DNA from: DASWRT01 sp036403035
Lineage (GTDB): Bacteria; Pseudomonadota; Alphaproteobacteria; ATCC43930; CGMCC-115725
Assembly (NCBI GenBank): GCA_036403035.1
Contig: DASWRT010000132.1
Location: 1-6,018 of the forward strand
Reading direction: 5' to 3'
DNA: 6,018 nucleotides
Part shown: one piece after another, positions 1 through 6,008 of the stretch
Layout of the letters: every line of letters begins with the position of its first letter
Position numbering within the stretch: the stretch's first letter is position 1
Program-made: the position numbers and the translations under genes
Notes under the pieces: model-generated
Seen by the model: only the letters and a program-made list of their open reading frames with translations
What the model was told of the DNA's origin: nothing
The model's database searches: none

Positions 1-76
1 GCGCGACCTCGTCCTTGATCTGCTCCCACTTGGTCGGATCGGTGCGCCGGCGCCGCTGCTGCTCTGCTGAACTCAT
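1..76 (-). CDS. partial hypothetical protein, N-terminus only
   Basis: This is the first 25 codons of a minus-strand reading frame that leaves the window at its left edge. It starts at an ATG (76-74) and begins MSSAEQQRRRR, followed by a charged, probably helical stretch that includes the residues KWEQIKDEVA. The opening is Arg/Gln-rich with no signal peptide or membrane segment, so a cytoplasmic protein is likely. I do not recognise the family. The start is odd: only four bases (the T-tract) separate it from the base of a strong terminator hairpin, so there is no Shine-Dalgarno sequence. Either the true start lies further downstream, outside what can be judged here, or translation is leaderless, or the frame is not a gene. 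The amino-acid composition looks protein-like, which is the main support. Confidence 0.4.
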   Translation of the reverse strand, partial: MSSAEQQRRRRTDPTKWEQIKDEVA

Positions 77-116
77 GAAAAGGCCCGTTCGGAGATTGCA
101 TCCTCCGAACGGGCCT
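77..116 (-). terminator. intrinsic terminator of the multiheme cytochrome gene
   Basis: A perfect 14-bp inverted repeat (81-94 paired with 103-116) encloses an 8-base loop. Read on the minus strand, the GC-rich stem is followed by TTTT (80-77). It lies 25 bases past the stop codon of the minus-strand cytochrome gene, where a Rho-independent terminator is expected. On the plus strand no T-run follows the stem, so it acts in the minus direction. The T-tract is short, but the stem is long and without mismatch. Confidence 0.85.
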
Positions 117-141
117 GTCGGAAACCCGGTTCCGTCGCGGC

Positions 142-1503
142 TCAGTTCGTCGGGGCCGGCGGGATCGTCTGCTGGAACTCGCGGAGCGCCGCGATGAACG
201 TGCCCGGACGGAACTCCTCGTCCTTCGCCGTCGCGTCGTAGAGCTTGTTGAGCGACATGTTCGACGCCTTGAACTGCGCGTCCGTGACCATCCCGAGATT
301 CTTCATCGCGTTGATGATCGAGGAGAGCGCCATCGTCGCCTGCTCGGCGGCGGCGTAGTCGACGTAGTCGTTCTTGTTGAGCCCGTCATTGACGACAGCG
401 ACGGCGAGGCCGCGGATGTCCTCGCGGGTGAAGTCGTGGCTTGCGAACTTGTCGACGAGCGACTTCGCGATGTCGCGGACCTGCCCGGCCTCGGCGACGC
501 TCTTCTGCCGGCTCTCCGTCATCGCCTTGTGCAGCGCCAGCATGTGCTCGCCGAGCGCCTTGCCCGCGCCGGGGTCTACCCGCTCCGCGATGACGCGCAG
601 CATCAGCGCGTTCGCGTCGTTGAACTTGATCACGCCCGGGCCGAGGCCGGTCGAGGCGCGCGGCTCCCACCGCACGTTCGACATCGGGTGGTGGCAGGCG
701 TGGCAGTCGAAGAACACCAGCTCGGGATAGAGCCCTTCCGGGTTCCGCTTCGGATCGAGGTAGGCGTCCAGGATCTCGGTAAGCTGCATCGCCTGCCCGA
801 TCGCCCAGATCTGGACGCCGTTCGGCTGGCCCTTCCGCGTGACGTAGTCCTTGTCGACGATGTAGTGCGCCGGCTCGATCGCGGTGAAGGTATCCAGCTC
901 GAAGGCGATTCGCGGATGCCCGGCGCCCATGATCCGGTGCGTCACGAACTTGTCCTTCGCGACGCCGACATGGCAGGACAGGCAGAGCTTGGCGCGCGCG
1001 ATCGGGTCGTTCGTCGGGAACAGCCCGGCCTTCAGATTGTCCTGGTGCGAGCCGCCGGAAATATGGACGCCGAGCCAGCCGGACGCGCCGCCGTGGCAGG
1101 CCTCGCAACCGACGCCGTCGGAGATCTGGAATTGCCGGCCGCGATGGGCCTCGGGCACGTTGTTGGCGTGGCAGTTCAGGCATTCCGGCGCGGTGTGCGC
1201 GTTCGGCAGGCCGAGATTCTTCGCGATCCGCACCGACCGCTCGTCGAACAGCACCTTGTATGCCTTCGCGTGCCGGTCCTTCTGCGACCAGACCACGTAC
1301 TCGTTCTGCATCACGTTCGAGTTCTTGAACGGCTCGACCGCGCCGTGGCAGGTGCTGCCGGCGCACGAGGTCACCCCGAGATGGGTGGCATCGCCGAATT
1401 GCGGCACCGTTTGTGCCATGGCCGGAACCGCGCCGCCGACCCCGATCAGGACGCAAATACCGCTCGCGCCCAAGGCACGACGAACCGCGCTACGCAACCC
1501 CAT
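142..1503 (-). CDS. exported pentaheme c-type cytochrome (cytochrome c554-like family)
   Basis: This is a 453-residue exported multiheme cytochrome c, presumably a periplasmic electron carrier or part of a redox complex. The N-terminus has a basic region, a hydrophobic core and an AMA|Q signal-peptidase site near residue 30. Five heme motifs are visible: CX4CH at C47-C52-H53, and CX2CH at C108/C111/H112, C133/C136/H137, C174/C177/H178 and C267/C270/H271. The DRHAKAY segment (H78) and the GVGCEACHGGA segment resemble the cytochrome c554-type multiheme family; H78 is a plausible distal heme ligand. Residues from about 300 to 453 carry no heme motif and look helical. The start is supported by a G-rich stretch ending in AGG just upstream (GGGGGCAGGTC before ATG). 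The gene stands alone between a divergent secretion operon and its own terminator. The physiological partner and substrate cannot be told from the sequence. C17 in the signal peptide is not in a convincing lipobox. Confidence 0.9.
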   Translation of the reverse strand: MGLRSAVRRALGASGICVLIGVGGAVPAMAQTVPQFGDATHLGVTSCAGSTCHGAVEPFKNSNVMQNEYVVWSQKDRHAKAYKVLFDERSVRIAKNLGLPNAHTAPECLNCHANNVPEAHRGRQFQISDGVGCEACHGGASGWLGVHISGGSHQDNLKAGLFPTNDPIARAKLCLSCHVGVAKDKFVTHRIMGAGHPRIAFELDTFTAIEPAHYIVDKDYVTRKGQPNGVQIWAIGQAMQLTEILDAYLDPKRNPEGLYPELVFFDCHACHHPMSNVRWEPRASTGLGPGVIKFNDANALMLRVIAERVDPGAGKALGEHMLALHKAMTESRQKSVAEAGQVRDIAKSLVDKFASHDFTREDIRGLAVAVVNDGLNKNDYVDYAAAEQATMALSSIINAMKNLGMVTDAQFKASNMSLNKLYDATAKDEEFRPGTFIAALREFQQTIPPAPTN

Positions 1504-1668
1504 GACCTGCCCCCGCCGCCAGGTTTTGTGCTAATAACTCAAGTAGCTGATTTCTAAGTGACGAACTGTACCGGTAAAACTCTACTGAGCTTCGCGGCGG
1601 CGCGCAATCGCGACGCGCGAGCGCGCTGCCACTGATGTCGCCGGCATCCGAACACCGCATGATGAAGG
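1504..1668. promoter_or_regulatory. divergent intergenic region between cytochrome gene and gsp operon
   Basis: The 165 bases between the divergent starts must hold the promoter of the cytochrome gene on the minus strand and probably that of the gsp operon on the plus strand. The part from about 1524 to 1590 is clearly richer in A/T than its surroundings, as expected for promoter DNA in a high-GC genome. I find no convincing -35/-10 pair on either strand: hexamers such as TTGTGC (1526) and TAAAAC (1575) are weak and poorly spaced. The part from about 1594 to 1630 is dense in GCGC/CGCG words, and no clear operator is resolved. Confidence 0.45.
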
Positions 1669-2394
1669 ATGAGTGAATACGGCCTGGCGGCGGGCGGCTT
1701 TCATGCCGCGGCATGGCTGGCCGCGGCGGCCGTCGCAGCGGCGGCCGGCGCGCTGGCGCTGCGCCACCGCTATGACCGCATCCTCGCGGCCGAGGCGGGC
1801 GCTGCCGCTCCGGCGGCCGGCCGGCGGCGGCGATGGCGCGACGATGGGCCGGAAGCGGCGGCTTCCCTCGTCGTCGCGCTGCTCGTCGCGGCGACGGCGC
1901 CGCTCGCATCACCCGAGATGCCGTGGGCGGCGGGGCTGCTCGGCTGGACGCTGCTCGCGCTGGCGCTGATCGACCGGCGGCACGGCATCCTGCCGGATGC
2001 GCTGACGCTGCCGCTGCTGCTCGGCGGACTGGCCTTCAACTGGCGCCTGGAGGGAGCGCCGCCCGCCGACTCGGCGATCGGCGCCGCCGCCGGCTATGCC
2101 GGCTTCGTCCTGATCCGCGCGCTCTACGGGCGGCTGCGCGGGCGCGAGGGGCTCGGTCTCGGCGACGCCAAGCTGCTTGCCGCCGCCGGCGCATGGCTCG
2201 GCTGGGCGGCGCTGCCGGCGGTAGTCGGCTTCGCCGCGGTGACGGCGCTCGCGACGGTGCTGGCGGCGCGGCTGCTGTCCGATGGAGAGGGCGCCGCGGC
2301 GGCGCTCGCCCCCGACAGGGAGATCCGATTCGGCCCGTTCCTGTGTCTGGCCGTCTGGGTGGTTTTTCTCTATCGTGACGCCGTCATCTATTAA
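1669..2394 (+). CDS. gspO: type II secretion prepilin peptidase, short form (A24 aspartic protease)
   Basis: This 241-residue polytopic inner-membrane aspartic protease should cleave the leader of type II secretion pseudopilins such as the GspG encoded downstream. The A24 family signature is present: the first catalytic aspartate D102 in ALIDRRHGILPDALTLP, the second, D166, in GLGLGDAKLL, and the conserved C-terminal FGPF segment (221-224). Several hydrophobic segments alternate with short Arg-rich loops. PilD/XcpA-type enzymes are longer and have a cytoplasmic domain with two CXXC pairs that also methylates the new N-terminus. Here the corresponding loop (about 32-65) is short, Ala/Arg-rich and Cys-free; the only cysteine is C226. 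An in-frame TGA at 1663 prevents any longer N-terminus. GAAGG directly abuts the ATG, so the ribosome site is poorly spaced. It is the first gene of the gsp run and ends 9 bases before gspE. Confidence 0.9.
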   Translation: MSEYGLAAGGFHAAAWLAAAAVAAAAGALALRHRYDRILAAEAGAAAPAAGRRRRWRDDGPEAAASLVVALLVAATAPLASPEMPWAAGLLGWTLLALALIDRRHGILPDALTLPLLLGGLAFNWRLEGAPPADSAIGAAAGYAGFVLIRALYGRLRGREGLGLGDAKLLAAAGAWLGWAALPAVVGFAAVTALATVLAARLLSDGEGAAAALAPDREIRFGPFLCLAVWVVFLYRDAVIY

Positions 2395-2403
2395 CGCTAC
2401 CCG

Positions 2404-4140
2404 ATGGATCTCGTCGACTTCCTGATCGAGCGCGGGACGCTCCCGCCGGTGCAGCGCGAGCGCGTGCGCGCGTTGCGCGAGGAGCGCGGCGAGAGCGAGC
2501 CTGTGATCCTCACCCGCCTCGGCCTGGTGCCGGAGCGCGAGATGGCCCGCAGCCTCGCCGCGTTCCTCGGCCTGAGTCTGGTCGACGAGAGCGCGTTTCC
2601 GGCCGAGCCGCTGCTCGCCGACCTGCTGGCGCCGGGCTTCCTCGCCCGCGCCCGCCTGCTGCCGCTGCGGATCGAAGCGGACGGCGGCAATGCCGGCAGC
2701 GGCGGCGGCGGTGCGCTGGTGCTGGCGATGGCCGACCCGACCGACAGGTTCGCGGTCGAGTCGATCCGGCTGCTGGTCGGGCGGAAGGTCGAACCCTGCG
2801 TCGCCGTACCGAGCGAGATCGACGCCGCGATTGCCCGGCTCTACGGCGGCGAGCCGTCCGCTGCGAGGCCGGCGGTGCTGCCGGCCGGCTCCTCCGGCGG
2901 CCTCGCGGCGGCAGTCGCGTCCGATCCCGAGGATCACCGGCGCCTCGCCGATTCGGCGAGCGAGGAGCCGGTCATCCGCTTCGTCAATTCGCTTGCCGCG
3001 CGGGCGGTGGCGGCGCGCGCCTCCGACATCCACATCGAGGCGGTCGAGAACCGGATCGCGCTGCGGCTCCGGATCGACGGCGTGCTGCGCGAGATCGAGC
3101 CGCCGCCGGCGAGCCTGCGCGCCAACATCGTCAGCCGCCTCAAGATCGTCGCGCAGCTCAACATCGCCGAGCGCCGGCTGCCGCAGGACGGCCGCTTCCG
3201 CATGGTGGTCGAGGGACGGGAGATCGACGTGCGCGTCTCGATCGTGCCGACGCTGCACGGCGAGAGCGTCGTGCTGCGGCTGCTCGACCGCGACCGCGCG
3301 CCGCTCGCCCTGCCCGACCTCGGCTTCAGCCCGGCGATCGATTCGGGGATCCGCGGGCTGCTCGACCACCCGAACGGCATCCTGCTGGTGACCGGACCGA
3401 CCGGCAGCGGCAAGACCTCCACCCTCTATGCCGCGCTCCAGACGCTGAACGGGCCGGAGCGCAAGATCCTGACCGTCGAGGACCCGGTCGAGTACGAGAT
3501 CGCCGGCATCAACCAGATCCCGGTGCGCCCGGCGATCGGCCTCACCTTCGCGACGCTGCTGCGCTCGCTGCTGCGCCAGGATCCGGACGTGCTGCTGGTC
3601 GGCGAGATCCGCGACCTCGAGACCGCTTCGATCGCCGTGCAGGCGAGCCTCACCGGCCATCTCGTGCTCTCGACCGTGCACACCAACGACGCGCCGAGCA
3701 CGCTGACCCGCCTCATCGACATGGGGCTGGAGGATTACCTCCTGGCGTCGGTGCTGCGCGGCGTTCTGGCGCAGCGGCTCGTGCGACGGCTCTGCGCGGT
3801 TTGCCGGGAGCCCTACGAGCCGATGCCGGAGCTGGCGGCGCGCGCCGGACTCGCCACGCTGGCGCCGCCGGACGGAAGCGGCGGGCCGGTGCTGTACCGC
3901 GCGGTCGGCTGCCCGGCCTGCGCCGGCACCGGCTATCACGGGCGGACCGCGATCGCCGAACTGCTGGTGATGGACGAGACGATGCACCGCCTCGTCCTCG
4001 GCCGCAGCGACGCCGCCTCGCTGCGCCGCGCCGCGATCGAGTCGGCCGGGATGGAGGAGATGCGGCGCGACGGGCTGCGCAAGGCGCTCGCCGGCATCAC
4101 CTCCTTCGAGGAAGTGATGCGGGTCGCGGGAGCCGGCTAA
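2404..4140 (+). CDS. gspE: type II secretion assembly ATPase GspE
   Basis: This 578-residue cytoplasmic hexameric ATPase of the PulE/GspE family powers pseudopilus assembly at the inner membrane. Residues 1-145 form the N-terminal T2SSE/MshEN-type domain, which links the ATPase to the inner-membrane platform in this family. A Gly/Ala-rich linker (about 150-175) leads to the N2 domain. The ATPase core has Walker A GPTGSGKTST (331-340, K337), an Asp box with E359-D360 in ILTVEDPVEYE, Walker B with DVLLVGEIRD (395-404, E401) and a His box with H419 and H426. The C-terminal zinc-binding module is intact: C464/C467 and C503/C506. All key residues are present and the length is normal. The ATG at 2404 is chosen because the N-terminal domain is complete from it; no good Shine-Dalgarno precedes it, suggesting coupling to gspO 9 bases upstream. 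A pilus ATPase (PilB) is possible by sequence alone, but the gspG neighbour decides for type II secretion. Confidence 0.96.
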   Translation: MDLVDFLIERGTLPPVQRERVRALREERGESEPVILTRLGLVPEREMARSLAAFLGLSLVDESAFPAEPLLADLLAPGFLARARLLPLRIEADGGNAGSGGGGALVLAMADPTDRFAVESIRLLVGRKVEPCVAVPSEIDAAIARLYGGEPSAARPAVLPAGSSGGLAAAVASDPEDHRRLADSASEEPVIRFVNSLAARAVAARASDIHIEAVENRIALRLRIDGVLREIEPPPASLRANIVSRLKIVAQLNIAERRLPQDGRFRMVVEGREIDVRVSIVPTLHGESVVLRLLDRDRAPLALPDLGFSPAIDSGIRGLLDHPNGILLVTGPTGSGKTSTLYAALQTLNGPERKILTVEDPVEYEIAGINQIPVRPAIGLTFATLLRSLLRQDPDVLLVGEIRDLETASIAVQASLTGHLVLSTVHTNDAPSTLTRLIDMGLEDYLLASVLRGVLAQRLVRRLCAVCREPYEPMPELAARAGLATLAPPDGSGGPVLYRAVGCPACAGTGYHGRTAIAELLVMDETMHRLVLGRSDAASLRRAAIESAGMEEMRRDGLRKALAGITSFEEVMRVAGAG

Positions 4141-4142
4141 GA

Positions 4143-5348
4143 GTGCCCGTTTTCCGTTACCGCACGTTGCAGCCCTCCGGCGCGGTCGCCGAAGGGGAGA
4201 TCGAGGCGCAGGACCAGCAGGCGGCCGTGGCGCGGCTCCAGGCCGGCGGCACCTATCCGCTGGAGATTGGCCCGGCGGCTGAACTCGCCGCTCTCGGCAA
4301 GCGCGGCGGCAAGCGGCTCTCCGCGGCGGAGCTGGCGCTGTTCACCCGCGAGCTGGCGACGCTGCTCGGCGCCGGGCTGCCGATCGACCGCGCACTCGGC
4401 ATCGTCGGAGCGCTGCGCGGCACGTCGCGGCTCACCGAGGTCTCCACCGCGCTCAGGACCGGCCTCGCCGCCGGCGAATCGTTCTCCGCGCTCTGCGCGC
4501 GGCAGCGCGCCTTCCCGCGGCTTTACGCGGTGATGGCCGCGGCCGGCGAGGCGAAGGGCGACCTTGCGGGAGCGCTCGACCGGCTGGCGACGCTGCTGGA
4601 ACGCAGCCGGGCCGTCGCCCAGTCGGTCGTCTCGTCGCTGATCTACCCGGCGAGCGTCACGGTCGTCGCGCTGCTGTCGACGGTGTTCCTGCTGACTTTC
4701 GTGCTGCCGCGCTTCGAGGTGCTGCTGCGCGACCTGCGGCACGAACTGCCGCCGGCGACGCGGATCATGCTGGCGGCGGCGCACGGGTTCCAGACATACG
4801 GACCGGCGGTGCTCGTCGTGCTCCTCCTCGCCGCGCTGCTGTTCACGGTTCGGCTGCGCACCGCGCCGTCGTTCCGCCTCGCTGTCGACCGGCGGTTGCT
4901 GCGCCTGCCGGTCGTCGGCTCGCTGCTCCTCAAGGTCGAGGCCGAACGGTTCGCCCGGCTTGCCGGCGGATTGCTCGCCGCCGACGTGACGGTGCCGCGG
5001 GCGGTGGCGACGGCGCGCGAGGCCAGCGCCAACCGCGCCGTCGGCATGGCGCTGGCGGCGGCGCAGGAGGGGATCGAGCGCGGCGACGGCGTCGCCGCTT
5101 CGCTCGCCGCACCGGGCGTGCTGCCGGATCTGCTGATCGAGCTGGCGCGGGTCGGCGAGGAGACCGGGCGGCTGCCGGAGATGCTCGCCAAGGCCGGCGA
5201 CGTGCTGAAGCAGGAGATCGACGTCACGGTGAACCGGCTCGTCGCGCTCCTGACGCCGGCAAGCACGATCCTGCTCGGCCTCGTGGTCGGCGGGCTCATC
5301 CTCGGTGTGTTCAATGCGATCCTCGACGCCTACGACCTCGGGTTCTGA
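4143..5348 (+). CDS. gspF: type II secretion inner-membrane platform protein GspF
   Basis: This 401-residue polytopic inner-membrane protein forms the platform on which GspE acts to assemble the pseudopilus. The GTG at 4143 is chosen because it gives the family-typical start (M)PVFRYRTLQPSGAVAEGEIEA, lies 2 bases after the gspE stop, and has GGGAG (4128-4132) about 10 bases upstream. Two T2SSF domains are visible, at about 65-190 and 265-390. The first carries the conserved FTRELATLLGAGLPIDRAL motif and the second a matching FARLAGGLLAADVTVPRAV. Three hydrophobic spans lie at about 165-188, 219-236 and 366-393. Length and layout are typical for GspF. It is translationally coupled to gspE, and its 3' end overlaps the probable start of gspG. 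Confidence 0.95.
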   Translation: MPVFRYRTLQPSGAVAEGEIEAQDQQAAVARLQAGGTYPLEIGPAAELAALGKRGGKRLSAAELALFTRELATLLGAGLPIDRALGIVGALRGTSRLTEVSTALRTGLAAGESFSALCARQRAFPRLYAVMAAAGEAKGDLAGALDRLATLLERSRAVAQSVVSSLIYPASVTVVALLSTVFLLTFVLPRFEVLLRDLRHELPPATRIMLAAAHGFQTYGPAVLVVLLLAALLFTVRLRTAPSFRLAVDRRLLRLPVVGSLLLKVEAERFARLAGGLLAADVTVPRAVATAREASANRAVGMALAAAQEGIERGDGVAASLAAPGVLPDLLIELARVGEETGRLPEMLAKAGDVLKQEIDVTVNRLVALLTPASTILLGLVVGGLILGVFNAILDAYDLGF

Positions 5349-5790
5349 GCGGCGACGGCGGCGGCAGGGAAGCGACGGCGGCGAACGCGGCTTCACGCTG
5401 ATCGAGCTGCTGGTCGTGCTGGCGATCCTGGCGCTGCTTGCCGGAGTCGTGGCGCCGCGCGTCCTCGGATATTTCGGCCGGGCGAAGACCGACACATCAG
5501 TGCTCCAGCTCGAAACCATGTCGGCGGCGCTCGACATGTTCCGCCTCGATCTCGGCCGCTACCCGACGACGCAGGAGGGAGTGGCCGCGCTGGTCGCGGC
5601 GCCGGGCGGCGGCGCGGCGGGCTGGCGCGGTCCCTACGTCAAGGGCGCGGGCGTGCCGGTCGACCCGTGGGGCCGCCCGTACCTGTACCGCAGCCCCGGC
5701 GGCAACGGGCGCCCCTATGACCTCTTCACCCTCGGCGCCGACGGCGCGCCGGGCGGCGACGGCGAGAACCGGGACGTCTACGCGCGATGA
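5314..5790 (+). CDS. gspG: type II secretion major pseudopilin GspG
   Basis: This is the major pseudopilin, which polymerises into the periplasmic pseudopilus after its leader is removed. From the ATG at 5314 it is 158 residues long. The cleavage motif is GERG|FTLIELLVVLAILALLAGVVAPR, with cleavage after G26 and the conserved Glu at mature position 5 (E31), followed by the hydrophobic N-terminal helix. The GspG-specific tail is clear: RYPTTQEG (82-89), GPYVKG (106-111), VDPWGRPYLYRSPG (116-129), and an Asp-rich loop (D143, D149, D154) corresponding to the calcium site of known GspG proteins. The mature part, about 132 residues, is normal. The leader is unusual: 26 residues with a run of five Arg. 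No ATG, GTG or TTG lies between 5317 and the cleavage site, so the start must overlap gspF by 35 bases (or 44 if GTG 5305 is used). No good Shine-Dalgarno precedes either start. GspO (1669-2394) is the expected processing enzyme. Confidence 0.93.
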   Translation: MRSSTPTTSGSERRRRRQGSDGGERGFTLIELLVVLAILALLAGVVAPRVLGYFGRAKTDTSVLQLETMSAALDMFRLDLGRYPTTQEGVAALVAAPGGGAAGWRGPYVKGAGVPVDPWGRPYLYRSPGGNGRPYDLFTLGADGAPGGDGENRDVYAR

Positions 5791-5844
5791 GCGGCGACCT
5801 GTCACGCGAGCTTTGTCCCGATGCCGACGGAGGGACTCCGAATC

Positions 5845-5877
5845 GGGGATCGGGGGGATGGTGGGGGATCGGGGGGA
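5845..5877. repeat. tandem G-run repeat with G-quadruplex potential
   Basis: The 14-base unit GGGGATCGGGGGGA occurs twice, at 5845-5858 and 5864-5877, with a period of 19 bases. On the plus strand this gives four runs of four to six G separated by ATC, ATGGT and ATC. The pattern fits the classical intramolecular G-quadruplex motif with very short loops. It lies 55 bases after the gspG stop. Whether it is regulatory, part of a larger repeat, or replication-slippage product cannot be told from sequence. Confidence 0.75.
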
Positions 5878-5888
5878 CAAAAAGACCT

Positions 5889-6008
5889 ACGCTTAAACGC
5901 GAAGGGTTCGCAAAGGACGCGAAGGTCAGAGTTCAGGCGCGCCAAAGGCGCGCAATAAAATTCTTTCGCGCCGCTAGCTTGCTCTTTGCGTCCTTCGCGT
6001 TAAAGCGT
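5889..6008. repeat. imperfect palindromic repeat element with inner hairpin
   Basis: The 17-base outer arms (5889-5905 and 5992-6008) are inverted copies matching at 16 of 17 positions. A second inverted pair follows inside, CGCAAAG (5909-5915) with CTTTGCG (5984-5990). In the centre is a separate 7-bp hairpin, GCGCGCC (5937-5943) with GGCGCGC (5947-5953) around AAA. CGCGAAGG recurs directly at 5898-5905 and 5918-5925. Base composition is clearly less GC-rich than the gsp genes. Palindromic intergenic repeats built on such short reiterated words occur in many high-GC bacterial genomes; assigning this one to a named family would need a genome search. The right arm is followed by a T-rich stretch (CTTTTT, 6011-6016), so it could also work as a terminator. 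Confidence 0.75.

Noticed and set aside
15..197. Small plus-strand frame of 60 codons at the left edge
   Set aside because: It runs through the terminator hairpin and the 3' end of the cytochrome gene, has no ribosome site and an Arg/Pro/Ser-rich composition.
1430..1503. Possible lipoprotein signal at C17 of the cytochrome
   Set aside because: Residues before C17 (ASGI) do not fit a lipobox, the hydrophobic core continues past it, and a better AMA|Q signal-peptidase I site lies at residue 30.
436..1557. Plus-strand open frame of 373 codons opposite the cytochrome gene
   Set aside because: It lacks recognisable motifs and runs antisense to the five-heme reading frame, which has a signal peptide and terminator.
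1590..1635. GCGC/CGCG-rich stretch as a possible operator
   Set aside because: The words are short and reiterated in GC-rich DNA; no single symmetric site with a defined spacing stands out.
1909..3987. Very long minus-strand open frame (692 codons) opposite gspO and gspE
   Set aside because: Its translation is Arg/Gln/Asp/Ala-rich without family motifs, and it is antisense to a gspE with all catalytic motifs. It is a codon-bias shadow typical of high-GC DNA.
3801..4142. Longer gspF start upstream within gspE
   Set aside because: The extension would be an out-of-frame translation of the gspE zinc-module region. The family-typical N-terminus begins at the GTG at 4143.
4137..5537. Minus-strand open frame of 466 codons opposite gspF and gspG
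   Set aside because: Low-complexity Arg/Gln-rich translation, antisense to two clear gsp genes. It is a shadow of GC-rich codon usage.
5889..6008. CRISPR array or tRNA as explanation of the right-edge repeats
   Set aside because: The repeats are inverted and not regularly spaced with unique spacers, and no cloverleaf with a TTC arm and anticodon stem can be drawn.
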